64,000 bases of DNA from Thiobacillus sp. (GCA_030679915.1 JAUXRY010000012.1:1-64000), one strand, 5' to 3'. Numbered from the stretch's first letter, positions 1-7,905 are shown. The notes: generated from the letters alone by a model not told the origin. Made by a program: numbers and translations.

Positions 1-46
1 CGGCAAGGAAACGCGGACTGGTGTCGATATGCTTGTAACGTGCCAT
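1..46 (-). CDS. Transposase, N-terminal fragment cut by the window edge (IS1182-like)
   Basis: Only the first 15 codons are inside the window. They read MARYKHIDTSPRFLA on the minus strand, with an AAGG ribosome site just upstream. This opening resembles transposases of the IS1182-like group, whose members begin with a similar M-(A/P)-R-Y-K-H stretch. The family assignment rests on my recognition of this short start and is tentative. The gene points away from nrdD and continues off the left edge. The element it belongs to ends near position 130, where nrdD coding sequence begins abruptly. Confidence 0.55.
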   Translation of the reverse strand, partial: MARYKHIDTSPRFLA

Positions 47-132
47 GCCCTTCTACCCATGCCTGTTGTTGACTCCGCAGTTCGAGGATTGATGGGCGCC
101 AGGGTTCCGGATAGGCTGGGGTTTTTCTACAC
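1..132. mobile_element. Right end of an insertion sequence inside nrdD
   Basis: Bases 1 to about 130 do not encode NrdD: the nrdD frame has stops at about 70 and 115. They instead hold the transposase start on the minus strand (1-46) and an untranslated end of about 85 bases. The outermost part reads outward as GTGTAGAAAAACCCC, which could be the terminal inverted repeat. The exact boundary and target duplication cannot be fixed because the other end lies outside the window. Confidence 0.55.
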
Positions 133-741
133 CCTCGTTACCTTGGCACGCTGCGTAATCACTTCTCGACCATCGGTGTCAACGGCGTCAACGAGATGAT
201 CCGCAACTTCACCGATGATGAGCACGACATCACCAGCGAGTGGGGCCACGCTTTTGCGGTGCGCCTGCTCGATCACATCCGTGGACGCATCGCCGCGTTC
301 CAGGAAGAGACCGGCCACATGTACAACCTCGAAGCGACGCCGGCCGAAGGCACCACCTATCGCTTCGCCAAGGAAGACAAGAAACGCTATCCGGAGATCC
401 TGCAGGCAGGCACCGATGACGCGCCGTACTACACTAATTCGTCGCAACTGCCGGTGGGGTTTACCGACGATGCGTTCGAAGCGCTGGAGCGGCAGGATGA
501 TCTGCAACGCAAGTACACCGGCGGCACCGTGTTGCATCTGTATATGTCAGAAAACATCTCTTCCATTGATGCGTGCCGCAATCTGGTGCGCCGCTCGCTG
601 ACGCGCTTCCGTCTGCCCTACATAACGATTACGCCAACTTTTTCCATCTGCCCCAAACACGGCTACCTCGCCGGTGAGCACGAGTTCTGCCCCACGTGCG
701 ACGAAGAGGCGCTTTCCCGCAAACGCGCTATAGCAGCCTGA
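133..741 (+). pseudogene. nrdD: Anaerobic (class III) ribonucleotide reductase large chain, C-terminal part, interrupted by an IS
   Basis: NrdD reduces ribonucleoside triphosphates under anoxia with a glycyl radical. The frame contains the strongly conserved RYLGTLRNHFSTIGVNG stretch, then the MIRNFTDDEHDI region, and ends in a zinc-ribbon-like CPKHGY...CPTC segment. Identity breaks off exactly upstream of RYLG (about 133-136), where IS sequence begins, so the chain is split and no start is present. The C-terminus stops after the zinc ribbon without the usual glycyl-radical loop, which is found in the next ORF. The protein is presumably not made as a functional whole. An alternative is that the remainder was duplicated elsewhere. 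Confidence 0.8.
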
Positions 742-761
742 CCCAACCCAAGGAGATTGAG

Positions 762-947
762 ATGAATGACATGAGTGTTTCCACCCAGATCCAGAGCACT
801 GCACTGAAGGACGAAGAGCGCACCCGCTGCGAAGTGTGGACCCGCGTGATGGGTTACCACCGTCCGACCACCAGCTTCAACAAGGGCAAGCAAAGCGAGC
901 ACCGCGAGCGGCAGTTCTTTGTCGAAGGCCAGTGCCGAACGGCTTGA
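762..947 (+). CDS. Small NrdD-like protein carrying the glycyl-radical loop
   Basis: This 61-residue protein starts behind a clear AGGAG site (751-755), 20 bases after the nrdD stop. Residues 23-55 (CEVWTRVMGYHRP, then FNKGKQ.EH.ER) align with the end of ordinary NrdD chains such as the E. coli one (RVCGYLG...FNAGKQEEVKRR). Gly31 falls on the radical glycine. The cysteine beside the glycine in E. coli is Met30 here. The catalytic large chain and the radical-bearing segment are therefore encoded as two polypeptides. I infer that the small protein docks on NrdD and is activated by NrdG. I recall similar small ORFs annotated as NrdD in other proteobacteria but could not check this. Confidence 0.8.
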   Translation: MNDMSVSTQIQSTALKDEERTRCEVWTRVMGYHRPTTSFNKGKQSEHRERQFFVEGQCRTA

Positions 948-1008
948 TCATTTACATTGGCGAACAAGACACACCGGCATCTTGATATGACCCTGCGACA
1001 ACTTTGAT

Positions 1009-1701
1009 ATGACGCTACGTGTGGGCGGACTGACTCCGCTTTCAACCACGGACTGGCCCGGCATGCTGGCCGCAGTGGTGTTTTGCCAAGGGTGCCCCTG
1101 GCGTTGTGGCTATTGCCATAACCCTGACTTGATCCCACCACGCAGCGAAAATGAAATTCCCTGGCAAGCGGTGATGGAATTTTTGCACCGTCGCCAGGGG
1201 ATGCTTGACGGCGTGGTATTTTCCGGCGGCGAGCCGACCTTGCAGGCAGGCCTGCTTGATGCTGTGCACGAAGTGCGCGCGCTTGGATTCAAGGTCGGGC
1301 TACACACCGGTGGTATGTACCCGTCGCGCCTCGCAGCGGTGTTGCCGTTTGTGGATTGGGTGGGAATGGATGTCAAAGCGCCGTTTGCCGACTACCCGCG
1401 CACGACGGGTGCAGAGGGTAGTGGCGGACGTGCGCTTGCCGGCTTGCAACACCTTCTGGCATCCGGTGTTGAGCATGAAATTCGCACCACAGTGCACCCG
1501 GCGCTATTGAGCGACACGGACTTGATCCAGGTTGGTCACGAACTGGCTGAGCGGGGCGTCCACCGCTATGTCATCCAGGCTTTTCGCAGCCAGGGATGCA
1601 GGGATGAAAGCTTGCGTCAGAGTGCGGTCCGCGAGCGTTCATTGCAGGATGTGGGCGAAGAACTGGCAATGCTATTTGAGGAAATCACAGTGCGCACGTA
1701 A
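1009..1701 (+). CDS. nrdG: Anaerobic ribonucleotide reductase activating protein (radical SAM)
   Basis: NrdG cleaves S-adenosylmethionine with a 4Fe-4S cluster and installs the glycyl radical on NrdD. The cluster motif is C29-P-W-R-C33-G-Y-C36, followed by the SAM-contacting SGGEPTLQ near residue 72. At 230 residues it matches the longer proteobacterial NrdG/PflA-like type. It is intact although nrdD upstream is broken. The start region is odd: TTGATATGAC occurs twice, at 982 and 1004. The first copy opens a six-codon ORF that stops at 1005-1007, just before the real ATG. No strong ribosome site is seen for the real start. Confidence 0.9.
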   Translation: MTLRVGGLTPLSTTDWPGMLAAVVFCQGCPWRCGYCHNPDLIPPRSENEIPWQAVMEFLHRRQGMLDGVVFSGGEPTLQAGLLDAVHEVRALGFKVGLHTGGMYPSRLAAVLPFVDWVGMDVKAPFADYPRTTGAEGSGGRALAGLQHLLASGVEHEIRTTVHPALLSDTDLIQVGHELAERGVHRYVIQAFRSQGCRDESLRQSAVRERSLQDVGEELAMLFEEITVRT

Positions 1702-1746
1702 TCAGCTTTTCGCCCGATAACCTTCGAGAAGTGATCTTGAGTCCGC

Positions 1747-2838
1747 TTATTTAAGCAGCAGCGTCAGGCGCAGGTCGCCGCCAATCTGGCGCACGTCGGT
1801 CATGTGAAAGCGTGCAGCATCGGCCAGCGTCGTGAGCGGAGGTTGTGCAAACAATCCGCGCGCGTTGTCCCCTACCGCCATGGGCGCCATGTAAGCCACC
1901 CATTCATCGACCAGGCCGGCAGCGAGCAGTGCACCGTTTAACGCCGCGCCGGCTTCGACGTGCAGTTCGTTGATGCCGCGTTGCGCCAACAGCGTGAGCA
2001 ATGCCGCCAGATCAACGCGACTGCCTGTTCCGGGTAACTCGATCACTTCGGCGCCTGCCTGTTCGAGTGCAGCGCGGGCATCCGGCTCAGCGTGGTGACA
2101 GGCGATGAGCGCGGGCAACGTCGCTGAATCCGCTGGCGTGCGCAAGGTGGAATCGACAATGACTCTGAGTGGTTGCCGGCCGATGTCGAAGTCGCGCACG
2201 TTCATGCGTGGATTGTCGGCGAGTACCGTACCGCTGCCGGTGAGGATGGCACACGCACGTGCGCGCAGCTTTTGCACGTCGGCGCGCGCGGCTTCGCCAG
2301 TGATCCACTGCGATTGGCCATTAGACAACGCGGTTTTGCCGTCCAGCGTGGAGGCGGTTTTGAGCCGCACCCATGGACGTTGCCGCGTCATGCGTGAGAT
2401 GAAACCGGGGTTAAGCTCACGCGCTTCGTTTTCCAGCAGTCCGATTTCGGCTTGAATGCCGGCCAGGGTCAGCATGTCGATGCCGCCGCCCGCTACCAAA
2501 GGATTGGGGTCGGTCATGGCGGATACCACGCGCACCACGCCGGCCAGAATCAGCGCCTCGGCGCACGGGGGTGTACGCCCGTGGTGCGAGCAGGGTTCGA
2601 GCGTGACGTACGCTGTTGCACCGCGTGCGGCGTCACCGGCTAACTTCAGGGCATTGATTTCGGCATGTGGTGTGCCGGCGCGTTGATGCCAGCCTTCGCC
2701 GAGGATTTGGCCATCCTTGAAGATGACGCAGCCGACGCGCGGGTTGGGGGTGGTGGTGTACAGACCCTGAGTCGCGAGTTGCAGCGCGCGGGCCATGTGC
2801 GCATGGTCGGCAACGCTGAAACGATTTACGGCCGACAT
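1747..2838 (-). CDS. ribD: Riboflavin biosynthesis bifunctional deaminase/reductase
   Basis: RibD performs the second and third steps from GTP towards riboflavin: deamination of the pyrimidine, then NADPH-dependent reduction of the ribose. The N-terminal deaminase domain has zinc ligands H58-A-E60 and the PCSHHGRTPPC motif (C83, C92). The reductase domain fills residues from about 150 onward. The open frame runs further upstream, but the start MSAVNRF at 2838 gives 363 residues, the normal length. It leaves one base between the nrdR stop and this ATG, indicating translational coupling. It is the last gene of glyA-nrdR-ribD. Confidence 0.95.
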   Translation of the reverse strand: MSAVNRFSVADHAHMARALQLATQGLYTTTPNPRVGCVIFKDGQILGEGWHQRAGTPHAEINALKLAGDAARGATAYVTLEPCSHHGRTPPCAEALILAGVVRVVSAMTDPNPLVAGGGIDMLTLAGIQAEIGLLENEARELNPGFISRMTRQRPWVRLKTASTLDGKTALSNGQSQWITGEAARADVQKLRARACAILTGSGTVLADNPRMNVRDFDIGRQPLRVIVDSTLRTPADSATLPALIACHHAEPDARAALEQAGAEVIELPGTGSRVDLAALLTLLAQRGINELHVEAGAALNGALLAAGLVDEWVAYMAPMAVGDNARGLFAQPPLTTLADAARFHMTDVRQIGGDLRLTLLLK

Positions 2839-2839
2839 G

Positions 2840-3292
2840 TCAGGGCTGATCGATGTCGCGGATGACGTCTTGGAAATCTTCGACGTCCTGGAAGCTGCGA
2901 TACACCGAGGCAAAGCGGATGTAGGCGATCTTGTCGAGTTTCTTCAGCTCTTTCATCACCTGCTCGCCCACCTCACGTGCGGGGATTTCGCGTTCGCCCA
3001 GCGTCAGCAGGCGCTGGCGAATGCGGTCAACCGCGGCATCGACCAGCTCGGTCGAAACCGGGCGCTTGTGCAGCGCGCGGCGAAAACCCTCGCGCAGTTT
3101 GGCTTCCGAAAAGTCTTCACGGGTGCCGTTGGTCTTGACGATCTGCGGCGGACGCAACTCAGCGGTTTCCCACGTAGTGAAGCGCTTGTCGCAGTCGACG
3201 CAGCGGCGGCGGCGGCGAATCGCCTCGCCCGCTTCATTGACGCGGGAGTCAATGACCTGGGTATCAAAGGAACCGCAGAAAGGACATTTCAT
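2840..3292 (-). CDS. nrdR: Transcriptional repressor of ribonucleotide reductase genes
   Basis: NrdR binds ATP/dATP through its ATP-cone and represses nrd operons at paired NrdR boxes. This 150-residue protein has the zinc ribbon C3-x2-C6...C31-x2-C34, followed by FTTWE and the ATP-cone (about residues 49-139). Length and layout are standard. It sits between glyA and ribD, a common order in betaproteobacteria. Its likely target nrdD lies less than 2 kb away but convergent and interrupted. The nrdD promoter, where boxes would be expected, is outside the window. Confidence 0.96.
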   Translation of the reverse strand: MKCPFCGSFDTQVIDSRVNEAGEAIRRRRRCVDCDKRFTTWETAELRPPQIVKTNGTREDFSEAKLREGFRRALHKRPVSTELVDAAVDRIRQRLLTLGEREIPAREVGEQVMKELKKLDKIAYIRFASVYRSFQDVEDFQDVIRDIDQP

Positions 3293-3353
3293 AATGGAAT
3301 CGTCGTCGTGGGCCGAGAAGGGAATAAGCCCTTCATCGACACCTGTTCACCGT

Positions 3354-4598
3354 TCAGCCATACACCGGAAACTTCGCGGTCAGCTTTTTCACTTCGCCCT
3401 TCACGCGCTCGATCACCGCTTCATCGTTCGGCGCTTCGAGCACGTCGGCGATCAGGTGGGCGAGTTGCTCGGTTTCAAGTTCTTTGAAGCCGCGCGTGGT
3501 GATCGCCGGGGTGCCGACGCGGATGCCGCTGGTGACAAAAGGTTTCTGGGGATCGTTCGGAATCGCGTTCTTGTTGACCGTGATGTGGGCGCGGCCGAGT
3601 AGTGCTTCGGCTTCTTTGCCGGTGAGATTCTTGGGTTGCAAATCAACCAGAAACACATGGCTCTCGGTGCGGCCGGAAATGATGCGCAGGCCGCGTTCGA
3701 CCAGCACCTTGCACATCACCAGCGCATTGGCGATCACCTGCTCTTGATAATGCTTGAAGTCCTTGGTCGATGCTTCCTTGAACGCCACTGCCTTGCCAGC
3801 GATGACGTGCATCAGCGGGCCGCCCTGCAGGCCGGGGAAAATCGCCGAGTTGATGGCCTTTTCGTGCTCGGCGCGCATCAGAATGATGCCGCCGCGCGGG
3901 CCGCGCAGGGTCTTGTGGGTGGTCGAGGTCACCACGTCGGCATGCGGCACCGGGTTGGGGTAGACGCCTGCTGCGATCAGGCCGGCGTAGTGCGCCATGT
4001 CGACCATGAAGATCGCGCCGATTTCCTTGGCGACCTTGGCAAAGCGCGCGAAGTCGATGCGCAGAGCATAGGCCGAGGCACCGGCAATGATCAGCTTCGG
4101 CTTGTGCTCGCGCGCCAGCGCTTCCATCTTGTCGTAATCAATTTCTTCTTTTTCGTCGAGGCCGTAGGCCACCACGTTGAACCACTTGCCGCTCATGTTC
4201 AGCTTCATGCCGTGGGTGAGGTGGCCGCCTTCGGCCAGGCTCATGCCCATGATGGTGTCGCCGGGCTGGAGGAACGCCATGAACACCGCCTGATTGGCCT
4301 GCGAGCCGGAGTTGGGCTGCACGTTGGCGGCCTCGGCGCCGAACAGCGCCTTCACGCGGTCGATCGCCAGCTGCTCAACAATATCCACGTATTCGCAGCC
4401 GCCGTAATAGCGCTTGCCGGGATAGCCCTCAGCGTACTTGTTGGTGAGCTGCGAGCCCTGCGCTTCCATCACCGCCGGACTGGTGTAGTTCTCAGACGCG
4501 ATCAGTTCGATGTGATCTTCCTGGCGGCGATCTTCTTGTTGTATCGCCGCCCACAGGTCGGCGTCGGTCTTGGCGAGGGTGTCTTGGCGGTTGAACAT
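3354..4598 (-). CDS. glyA: Serine hydroxymethyltransferase
   Basis: GlyA interconverts serine and glycine with tetrahydrofolate, the main source of one-carbon units, using pyridoxal phosphate. The 414-residue protein shows the conserved N-terminal [23 protein letters not shown] and the PLP-lysine motif [15 protein letters not shown] (Lys near residue 229). It is the first gene of a minus-strand set with nrdR (61 bases downstream) and ribD. It starts about 90 bases from, and divergent to, the TRAP receptor gene. Confidence 0.97.
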   Translation of the reverse strand: MFNRQDTLAKTDADLWAAIQQEDRRQEDHIELIASENYTSPAVMEAQGSQLTNKYAEGYPGKRYYGGCEYVDIVEQLAIDRVKALFGAEAANVQPNSGSQANQAVFMAFLQPGDTIMGMSLAEGGHLTHGMKLNMSGKWFNVVAYGLDEKEEIDYDKMEALAREHKPKLIIAGASAYALRIDFARFAKVAKEIGAIFMVDMAHYAGLIAAGVYPNPVPHADVVTSTTHKTLRGPRGGIILMRAEHEKAINSAIFPGLQGGPLMHVIAGKAVAFKEASTKDFKHYQEQVIANALVMCKVLVERGLRIISGRTESHVFLVDLQPKNLTGKEAEALLGRAHITVNKNAIPNDPQKPFVTSGIRVGTPAITTRGFKELETEQLAHLIADVLEAPNDEAVIERVKGEVKKLTAKFPVYG

Positions 4599-4690
4599 GG
4601 CAGTGTAGGCTGGGCTTGAAGGAGCGGCATTTTAACACGCGGCGGTTTGTGCTTGCGCCTCGTATAATCGTTCGAAACGGAGAGAAACCC

Positions 4691-5779
4691 ATGCAAAGAA
4701 GAGATTTTCTGACCGGTGCAGGCGTGGCTGCGATGCTGCCGCTGGGCGCCGCGCAGGCAGCGCCCGCTGATTCAAGTCAGCTACCCACCCTACGCTGGCG
4801 ACTGGCTTCGAGCTTCCCGAAAAATCTCGACACCATCTACGGCGCAGCAGAAACCCTGAGCAAACGGGTCGCGGCGCTCACCGGTGGAAAATTCCAGATC
4901 CGCGTTTTTGCCGGCGGCGAACTGGTGCCTGGCCTGCAGGTGCTTGATGCGGTCGGCAATGGCACGGCAGAATGCGGCCATTCGGCGGGCTATTACTACG
5001 TCGGCAAAAACCTCGCCCTGGCTTTCGACACCGCCGTGCCGTTTGGCCTCACTGCACGGCAGCAAAATGCATGGATGTATGCCGGCGGCGGTATCGAGGC
5101 CTTGCGAAAAGTCTATGCTAAATACAATGTACTGCAGTTTCCCGGTGGCAACACCGGCACCCAGATGGGCGGCTGGTTCAAGCGCGAAATCAAATCGCTG
5201 GCCGACCTCAAGGGTCTGAAGATGCGCATTCCCGGCATCGGCGGCAAGATCATGGCCAAGCTGGGTGCCGTGCCGCAAACCATTCCCGGCGGCGATATCT
5301 ACCCAGCGCTTGAGCGCGGCGCACTCGACGCGACCGAGTGGGTGGGGCCATACGACGACGAAAAACTCGGCTTCCACAAAATCGCCAAGCATTACTACTA
5401 CCCCGGCTGGTGGGAAGGCGGCCCGCAGTTGAGCTTCTATGTGAACCAGACTAGTTGGCAGGCGCTGCCCGAGCAGTACCGCCAGGCATTTGAAGTCGCC
5501 ACAGCAGAAGCCAATCAGATGATGCTTGCGCAATACGACGCCAAGAATCCGCCGGCATTGCTGCGCCTGGTGGGGCAGGGCGTCAAACTGCATCCCTATC
5601 CCAAGGATGTCATGCTCGCGGCGCGCCGTGCTACTTTTGAGTTGTACGAAGAAGAAGCGAAAACCAATCCCGATTTTGCCGCCATCTATCGCCCCTGGAA
5701 GAAATTTCGCGACACCGAATTCCAGTGGTTCAAAGTCGCCGAAGCGGCGTATGCCAACTTCAACTACTACGTGAAATGA
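4691..5779 (+). CDS. TRAP transporter periplasmic substrate-binding protein (DctP family)
   Basis: This is the receptor of a tripartite ATP-independent periplasmic transporter, which captures an organic acid or similar ligand for DctQM permeases. The chosen start (MQRRDFLTGAGVAAMLPLG) follows an AGAGA site and creates a twin-arginine signal ending at AQA, so export is by Tat. The mature part has the family features GGELVPGLQVLDAV and PGGDIYPALERGALDATEW. It resembles the mannitol/chloroaromatic subgroup, which usually carries Tat signals. A -10-like TATAAT lies at 4663-4668. The only permease genes in the window (12924-14869) are 7 kb away on the other strand; whether they are its partners is unknown. 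Confidence 0.9.
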   Translation: MQRRDFLTGAGVAAMLPLGAAQAAPADSSQLPTLRWRLASSFPKNLDTIYGAAETLSKRVAALTGGKFQIRVFAGGELVPGLQVLDAVGNGTAECGHSAGYYYVGKNLALAFDTAVPFGLTARQQNAWMYAGGGIEALRKVYAKYNVLQFPGGNTGTQMGGWFKREIKSLADLKGLKMRIPGIGGKIMAKLGAVPQTIPGGDIYPALERGALDATEWVGPYDDEKLGFHKIAKHYYYPGWWEGGPQLSFYVNQTSWQALPEQYRQAFEVATAEANQMMLAQYDAKNPPALLRLVGQGVKLHPYPKDVMLAARRATFELYEEEAKTNPDFAAIYRPWKKFRDTEFQWFKVAEAAYANFNYYVK

Positions 5780-5798
5780 CCCCGCACTAACTTAAACT

Positions 5799-5894
5799 AC
5801 CGTTCGGGCTGAGCCCTTCGACGTTGCTCAGGAGAGCCCTGTCGAAACCCTGCACCCAATTGGACATGCCCTTCGATAAGATCAGGGCGAACGG
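5799..5894. repeat. Degenerate inverted repeat of the CCGTTCG...CGAACGG type
   Basis: The left arm ACCGTTCGGGCTGAGCCC at 5799 is mirrored imperfectly by GATCAGGGCGAACGGT ending at 5894, with a spacer of about 50 bases. This matches a dispersed intergenic repeat style (GAGC, CTTGTCGAA, GGGCGAACGG) seen in many proteobacterial genomes. It fills the 150-base gap between the TRAP receptor and coq7 and could act as an RNA hairpin. No coding content is seen. Confidence 0.55.
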
Positions 5895-5930
5895 TGCGGA
5901 GATTAATTTGAAATAAGTTTTGAGGCACCC

Positions 5931-6554
5931 ATGAATAAACTCGATCAGTTCATCACCACGTTTGACCTGGGTTTGCGCACCGTCTTCGCCAGCCCGCATG
6001 CAGGCCGCCCTTATCCCGGCGCCGGCCCCGAAGCCGAACTGGATGAAGCCGAACGCGCCCATGCCGCTGCGCTCATGCGCGTCAACCACGTCGGCGAAGT
6101 GTGTGCGCAGGCGCTGTATGCCGGGCAATCACTCACTACAAAAAATGAAGCCGTCCGCGCCGAACTTGAACAGGCTGCCAAAGAAGAAACTGATCACCTC
6201 GCCTGGTGCGAACAGCGCATCAACGAACTGGGTGGCCGCAAAAGCCTGCTCAACCCGCTGTGGTTCGGTGGGGCGTTTGCCATGGGTGCAGCGGCGGGTT
6301 TATTGGGCGACAAATGGAACCTAGGATTCCTCGCCGAAACCGAACGCCAGGTCGAAGCGCATCTTGATGGTCATCTGCAACAACTGCCCGAAGCCGATGC
6401 CAAAAGCCGCGCTGTCGTGGAACAGATGAAAACCGACGAAGCCCGACACGCCCAAACCGCCATCGACCACGGCGGTGCACCCTTGCCACAACCGGTTAAA
6501 TGGGTGATGCAGCTGGCAGCGAATGTGATGCGGAAGACGGCGAGCCGGGTTTAG
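5931..6554 (+). CDS. coq7: Demethoxyubiquinone hydroxylase (Coq7 type)
   Basis: Coq7 is a membrane-associated di-iron monooxygenase that hydroxylates 2-polyprenyl-3-methyl-6-methoxy-1,4-benzoquinone in ubiquinone synthesis. The 207-residue chain has ferritin-like helices with paired di-iron motifs: E in [14 protein letters not shown], the EETDHLAWC motif, and a C-terminal ExxH in [10 protein letters not shown]. Many betaproteobacteria use this enzyme instead of UbiF. It stands alone on the plus strand. The downstream neighbours are cassette genes in the opposite direction. Confidence 0.93.
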   Translation: MNKLDQFITTFDLGLRTVFASPHAGRPYPGAGPEAELDEAERAHAAALMRVNHVGEVCAQALYAGQSLTTKNEAVRAELEQAAKEETDHLAWCEQRINELGGRKSLLNPLWFGGAFAMGAAAGLLGDKWNLGFLAETERQVEAHLDGHLQQLPEADAKSRAVVEQMKTDEARHAQTAIDHGGAPLPQPVKWVMQLAANVMRKTASRV

Positions 6555-6633
6555 GCTGGGCTCGCTCGTTTTTCAGTACAGACTTCTCGCGGCTACCGGC
6601 AGGATGCCTTGCAGCCACGTGCAACTTGGCGCG

Positions 6634-6825
6634 CTACGCCCCGCGATCACGCGGTCCAAGAAAGAACCAAAGGATTAAGCCCAGCACGGGCAGCAGCACC
6701 ACTGCGAGTATCCAAATCAGCTTCTTCTCGTTCGAAGCAGCGCTTTGGAAAATATTGATAATTGCCCAGATATCGCCGATTAGTATCAGGAGACCCAAGA
6801 TACCGCTGTATCCGAAATTCATCAT
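6634..6825 (-). CDS. Small PLDc_N-like membrane protein
   Basis: This 63-residue protein has two hydrophobic segments (about residues 8-25 and 36-55) separated by a short polar stretch NEKKLIW, and ends FFLGPRDRG. That is the pattern of the phospholipase-D nuclease N-terminal (PLDc_N) family of tiny membrane proteins, whose function is not known. A GGAAGG ribosome site precedes ATGATG. It lies directly downstream of the attC core in the cassette direction (about 55 bases), as a next gene cassette would. I found no second attC after its stop. Confidence 0.75.
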   Translation of the reverse strand: MMNFGYSGILGLLILIGDIWAIINIFQSAASNEKKLIWILAVVLLPVLGLILWFFLGPRDRGA

Positions 6826-6880
6826 TTATTCCTTCCATGTTAAGTGGGAGCTGTAAATCCATGACGCCAGTTACGTGCGC

Positions 6881-6938
6881 GCCCAACGTTTGAATTCAGC
6901 GGCCGCCGAAGGCGGTCCGCTGGAATGAATTGTTCGGC
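6881..6938 (-). mobile_element. attC recombination site of an integron gene cassette
   Basis: On the plus strand the site opens with GCCCAAC (6881-6887) and closes with GTTCGGC (6932-6938), the RYYYAAC/GTTRRRY cores with one mismatch between them. In between are imperfect complementary arms (GTTTGAATTCAGCGG against CCGCTGGAATGAATTG) and a GCCG...CGGC apical stem. This is the layout of class 1-type attC sites that begin TAACAATTCATTC in the cassette orientation. Read on the minus strand it follows the VOC gene stop by 20 bases, the normal gene-then-attC order. No integrase gene is in the window. Confidence 0.85.
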
Positions 6939-6957
6939 CGCTTGCTCGGACTGGCGC

Positions 6958-7332
6958 TCACTGCCTCGACTCAAGGTCTTGACCAAACATAATGCGATGG
7001 CCGTCAGGCGTGGTAACCATAAACTCTCTCATTCCCCAGGGCTTGCTCTCCGGTGCCGAAAGAGATGTCAATCCGCGTGTCCGAAACTCCTCGTGAAGCT
7101 CATCGATACCATGGACCCCTATATATGCGAAATATGAGTGATCGTTGATCTGGCTGGCTGGTACTTCTTCGGGGCAGTGCCCCAACATCAACTGAATGCC
7201 GTCCCTGGAGAGAAAGCACCACCCATCGACCTCGAAGTCGATCGTGAAGCCCAGTTTTTCGCAATAGAAGGCCATGGAGACCAGCAGATCTTTTACGGCC
7301 AATACACTACGCACGTATGTCAGCTTGGGCAT
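6958..7332 (-). CDS. VOC-family protein (glyoxalase/bleomycin-resistance fold), cassette gene
   Basis: This is a 124-residue single-domain vicinal-oxygen-chelate protein. Visible features are the opening RSVLAVKDLLVSMAFYCEKLGF, a central GIQLMLG strand, and the closing PDGHRIMFGQ with an acidic ligand context. Family members include glyoxalases, dioxygenases and drug-binding resistance proteins; the substrate here cannot be told. A strong AGGAGGAAC site precedes the ATG. With the attC site 20 bases past its stop it has the form of an integron gene cassette, so horizontal acquisition is likely. Confidence 0.85.
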   Translation of the reverse strand: MPKLTYVRSVLAVKDLLVSMAFYCEKLGFTIDFEVDGWCFLSRDGIQLMLGHCPEEVPASQINDHSYFAYIGVHGIDELHEEFRTRGLTSLSAPESKPWGMREFMVTTPDGHRIMFGQDLESRQ

Positions 7333-7371
7333 GTTCCTCCTTGTGTGGTTCTCTTGCGACCGAATAGTTAA

Positions 7372-7395
7372 TATACGGACGCCAACGTCCGTATA
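7372..7395. repeat. Perfect palindrome upstream of the VOC cassette gene
   Basis: TATACGGACG, a CCAA loop, then CGTCCGTATA form perfect 10-base arms 40 bases upstream of the VOC start. The flanks continue as GTTAA on the left and TAAC on the right. It could be an operator or a hairpin. Its right flank, read on the minus strand, is GTTATAC, one base from the integron core GTTRRRY, so the 5' boundary of the cassette may lie here (cassette about 515 bases). Confidence 0.6.
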
Positions 7396-7730
7396 ACATT
7401 AATATTTAGGGCGCCCATCATGGCCTCCTATCTTGCTGATTATTAATCGTTTTCGTTTTCCTGCGTCTCTATAATAACCCCCAATAAAACGGACAGGTCG
7501 AATGTCTCTTTTCGAAGGGCAAGCAGACGCCTAAGTGAGTGAGCCAACACCGCCTTTTAGCCGGCAGGCTCCCGCGGCCCCGAATCAACCTGAACTGCCT
7601 GACTGGGCAAGCTCTAACTTAAGATTAAATCCACCCATTCCCGTGTATCGGACTATCATCAGTCTGTGTTGTGATTGCTGGGATCGTGAACCCATGCCCA
7701 ACACATATAGCCACTGCAAGGAGAACCATC
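7396..7730. other. Stretch without a convincing gene
   Basis: The stretch is AT-richer than its surroundings near 7397-7480. A GTG-initiated frame from 7535 runs on through the conserved small gene in another frame and looks spurious. A nine-codon ORF (MSLFEGQADA) at 7502 precedes it. I see no RNA gene, attC or clear promoter; presumably it holds the promoter and leader of the small basic protein at 7731. Confidence 0.4.
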
Positions 7731-7859
7731 ATGGCAAAAGGCCAAGTACGTGGAAACAAGGAAACAAAGAAACCCAAGAAACCGAAGCAGGTTGCTGTCC
7801 CGGTGAGTTCGATCATTCCCCCATCCAAAGCAGCCAAGCCGACCAAGCCCCAAAACTGA
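7731..7859 (+). CDS. Small basic conserved protein (MAKGQ family)
   Basis: This 42-residue protein begins MAKGQVRGNKETKKPKKPK, followed by a Pro/Ala/Lys-rich tail. It has a good AGGAG site (7720-7724) and is followed directly by a strong terminator. I recognise the opening M-A-K-G-Q-x-R-x-N-K-E-x-K-K-P-K as typical of short uncharacterised proteins in beta- and gammaproteobacteria. The charge suggests nucleic-acid or ribosome contact, which is inference only. It forms its own monocistronic unit. Confidence 0.75.
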   Translation: MAKGQVRGNKETKKPKKPKQVAVPVSSIIPPSKAAKPTKPQN

Positions 7860-7879
7860 TTTTTGGGGTCATCGTTGAA

Positions 7880-7905
7880 AACGCCACCTCAACGGTGGCG
7901 TTTTT
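7880..7905 (+). terminator. Rho-independent terminator after the small basic protein
   Basis: The stem AACGCCACC is closed by GGTGGCGTT over a short loop and runs into TTTTT. It lies about 20 bases past the stop codon. Confidence 0.9.

Noticed and set aside
1-135. Group I or II intron, or intein, interrupting nrdD
   Set aside because: No domain V, P7-like core or intein C-terminal motif is seen; a transposase start on the minus strand explains the break better.
127-537. Minus-strand 136-residue frame opposite nrdD
   Set aside because: It is the antisense of conserved NrdD coding sequence and has no family character or ribosome site.
3636-4619. 327-residue plus-strand frame opposite glyA
   Set aside because: It is the antisense shadow of a high-GC conserved gene (His/Val/Ala/Gly-rich, no family).
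6555-6633. Second attC site after the PLDc_N-like gene
   Set aside because: Only a weak GTGCAAC-like core was found and no complementary partner; not supported.
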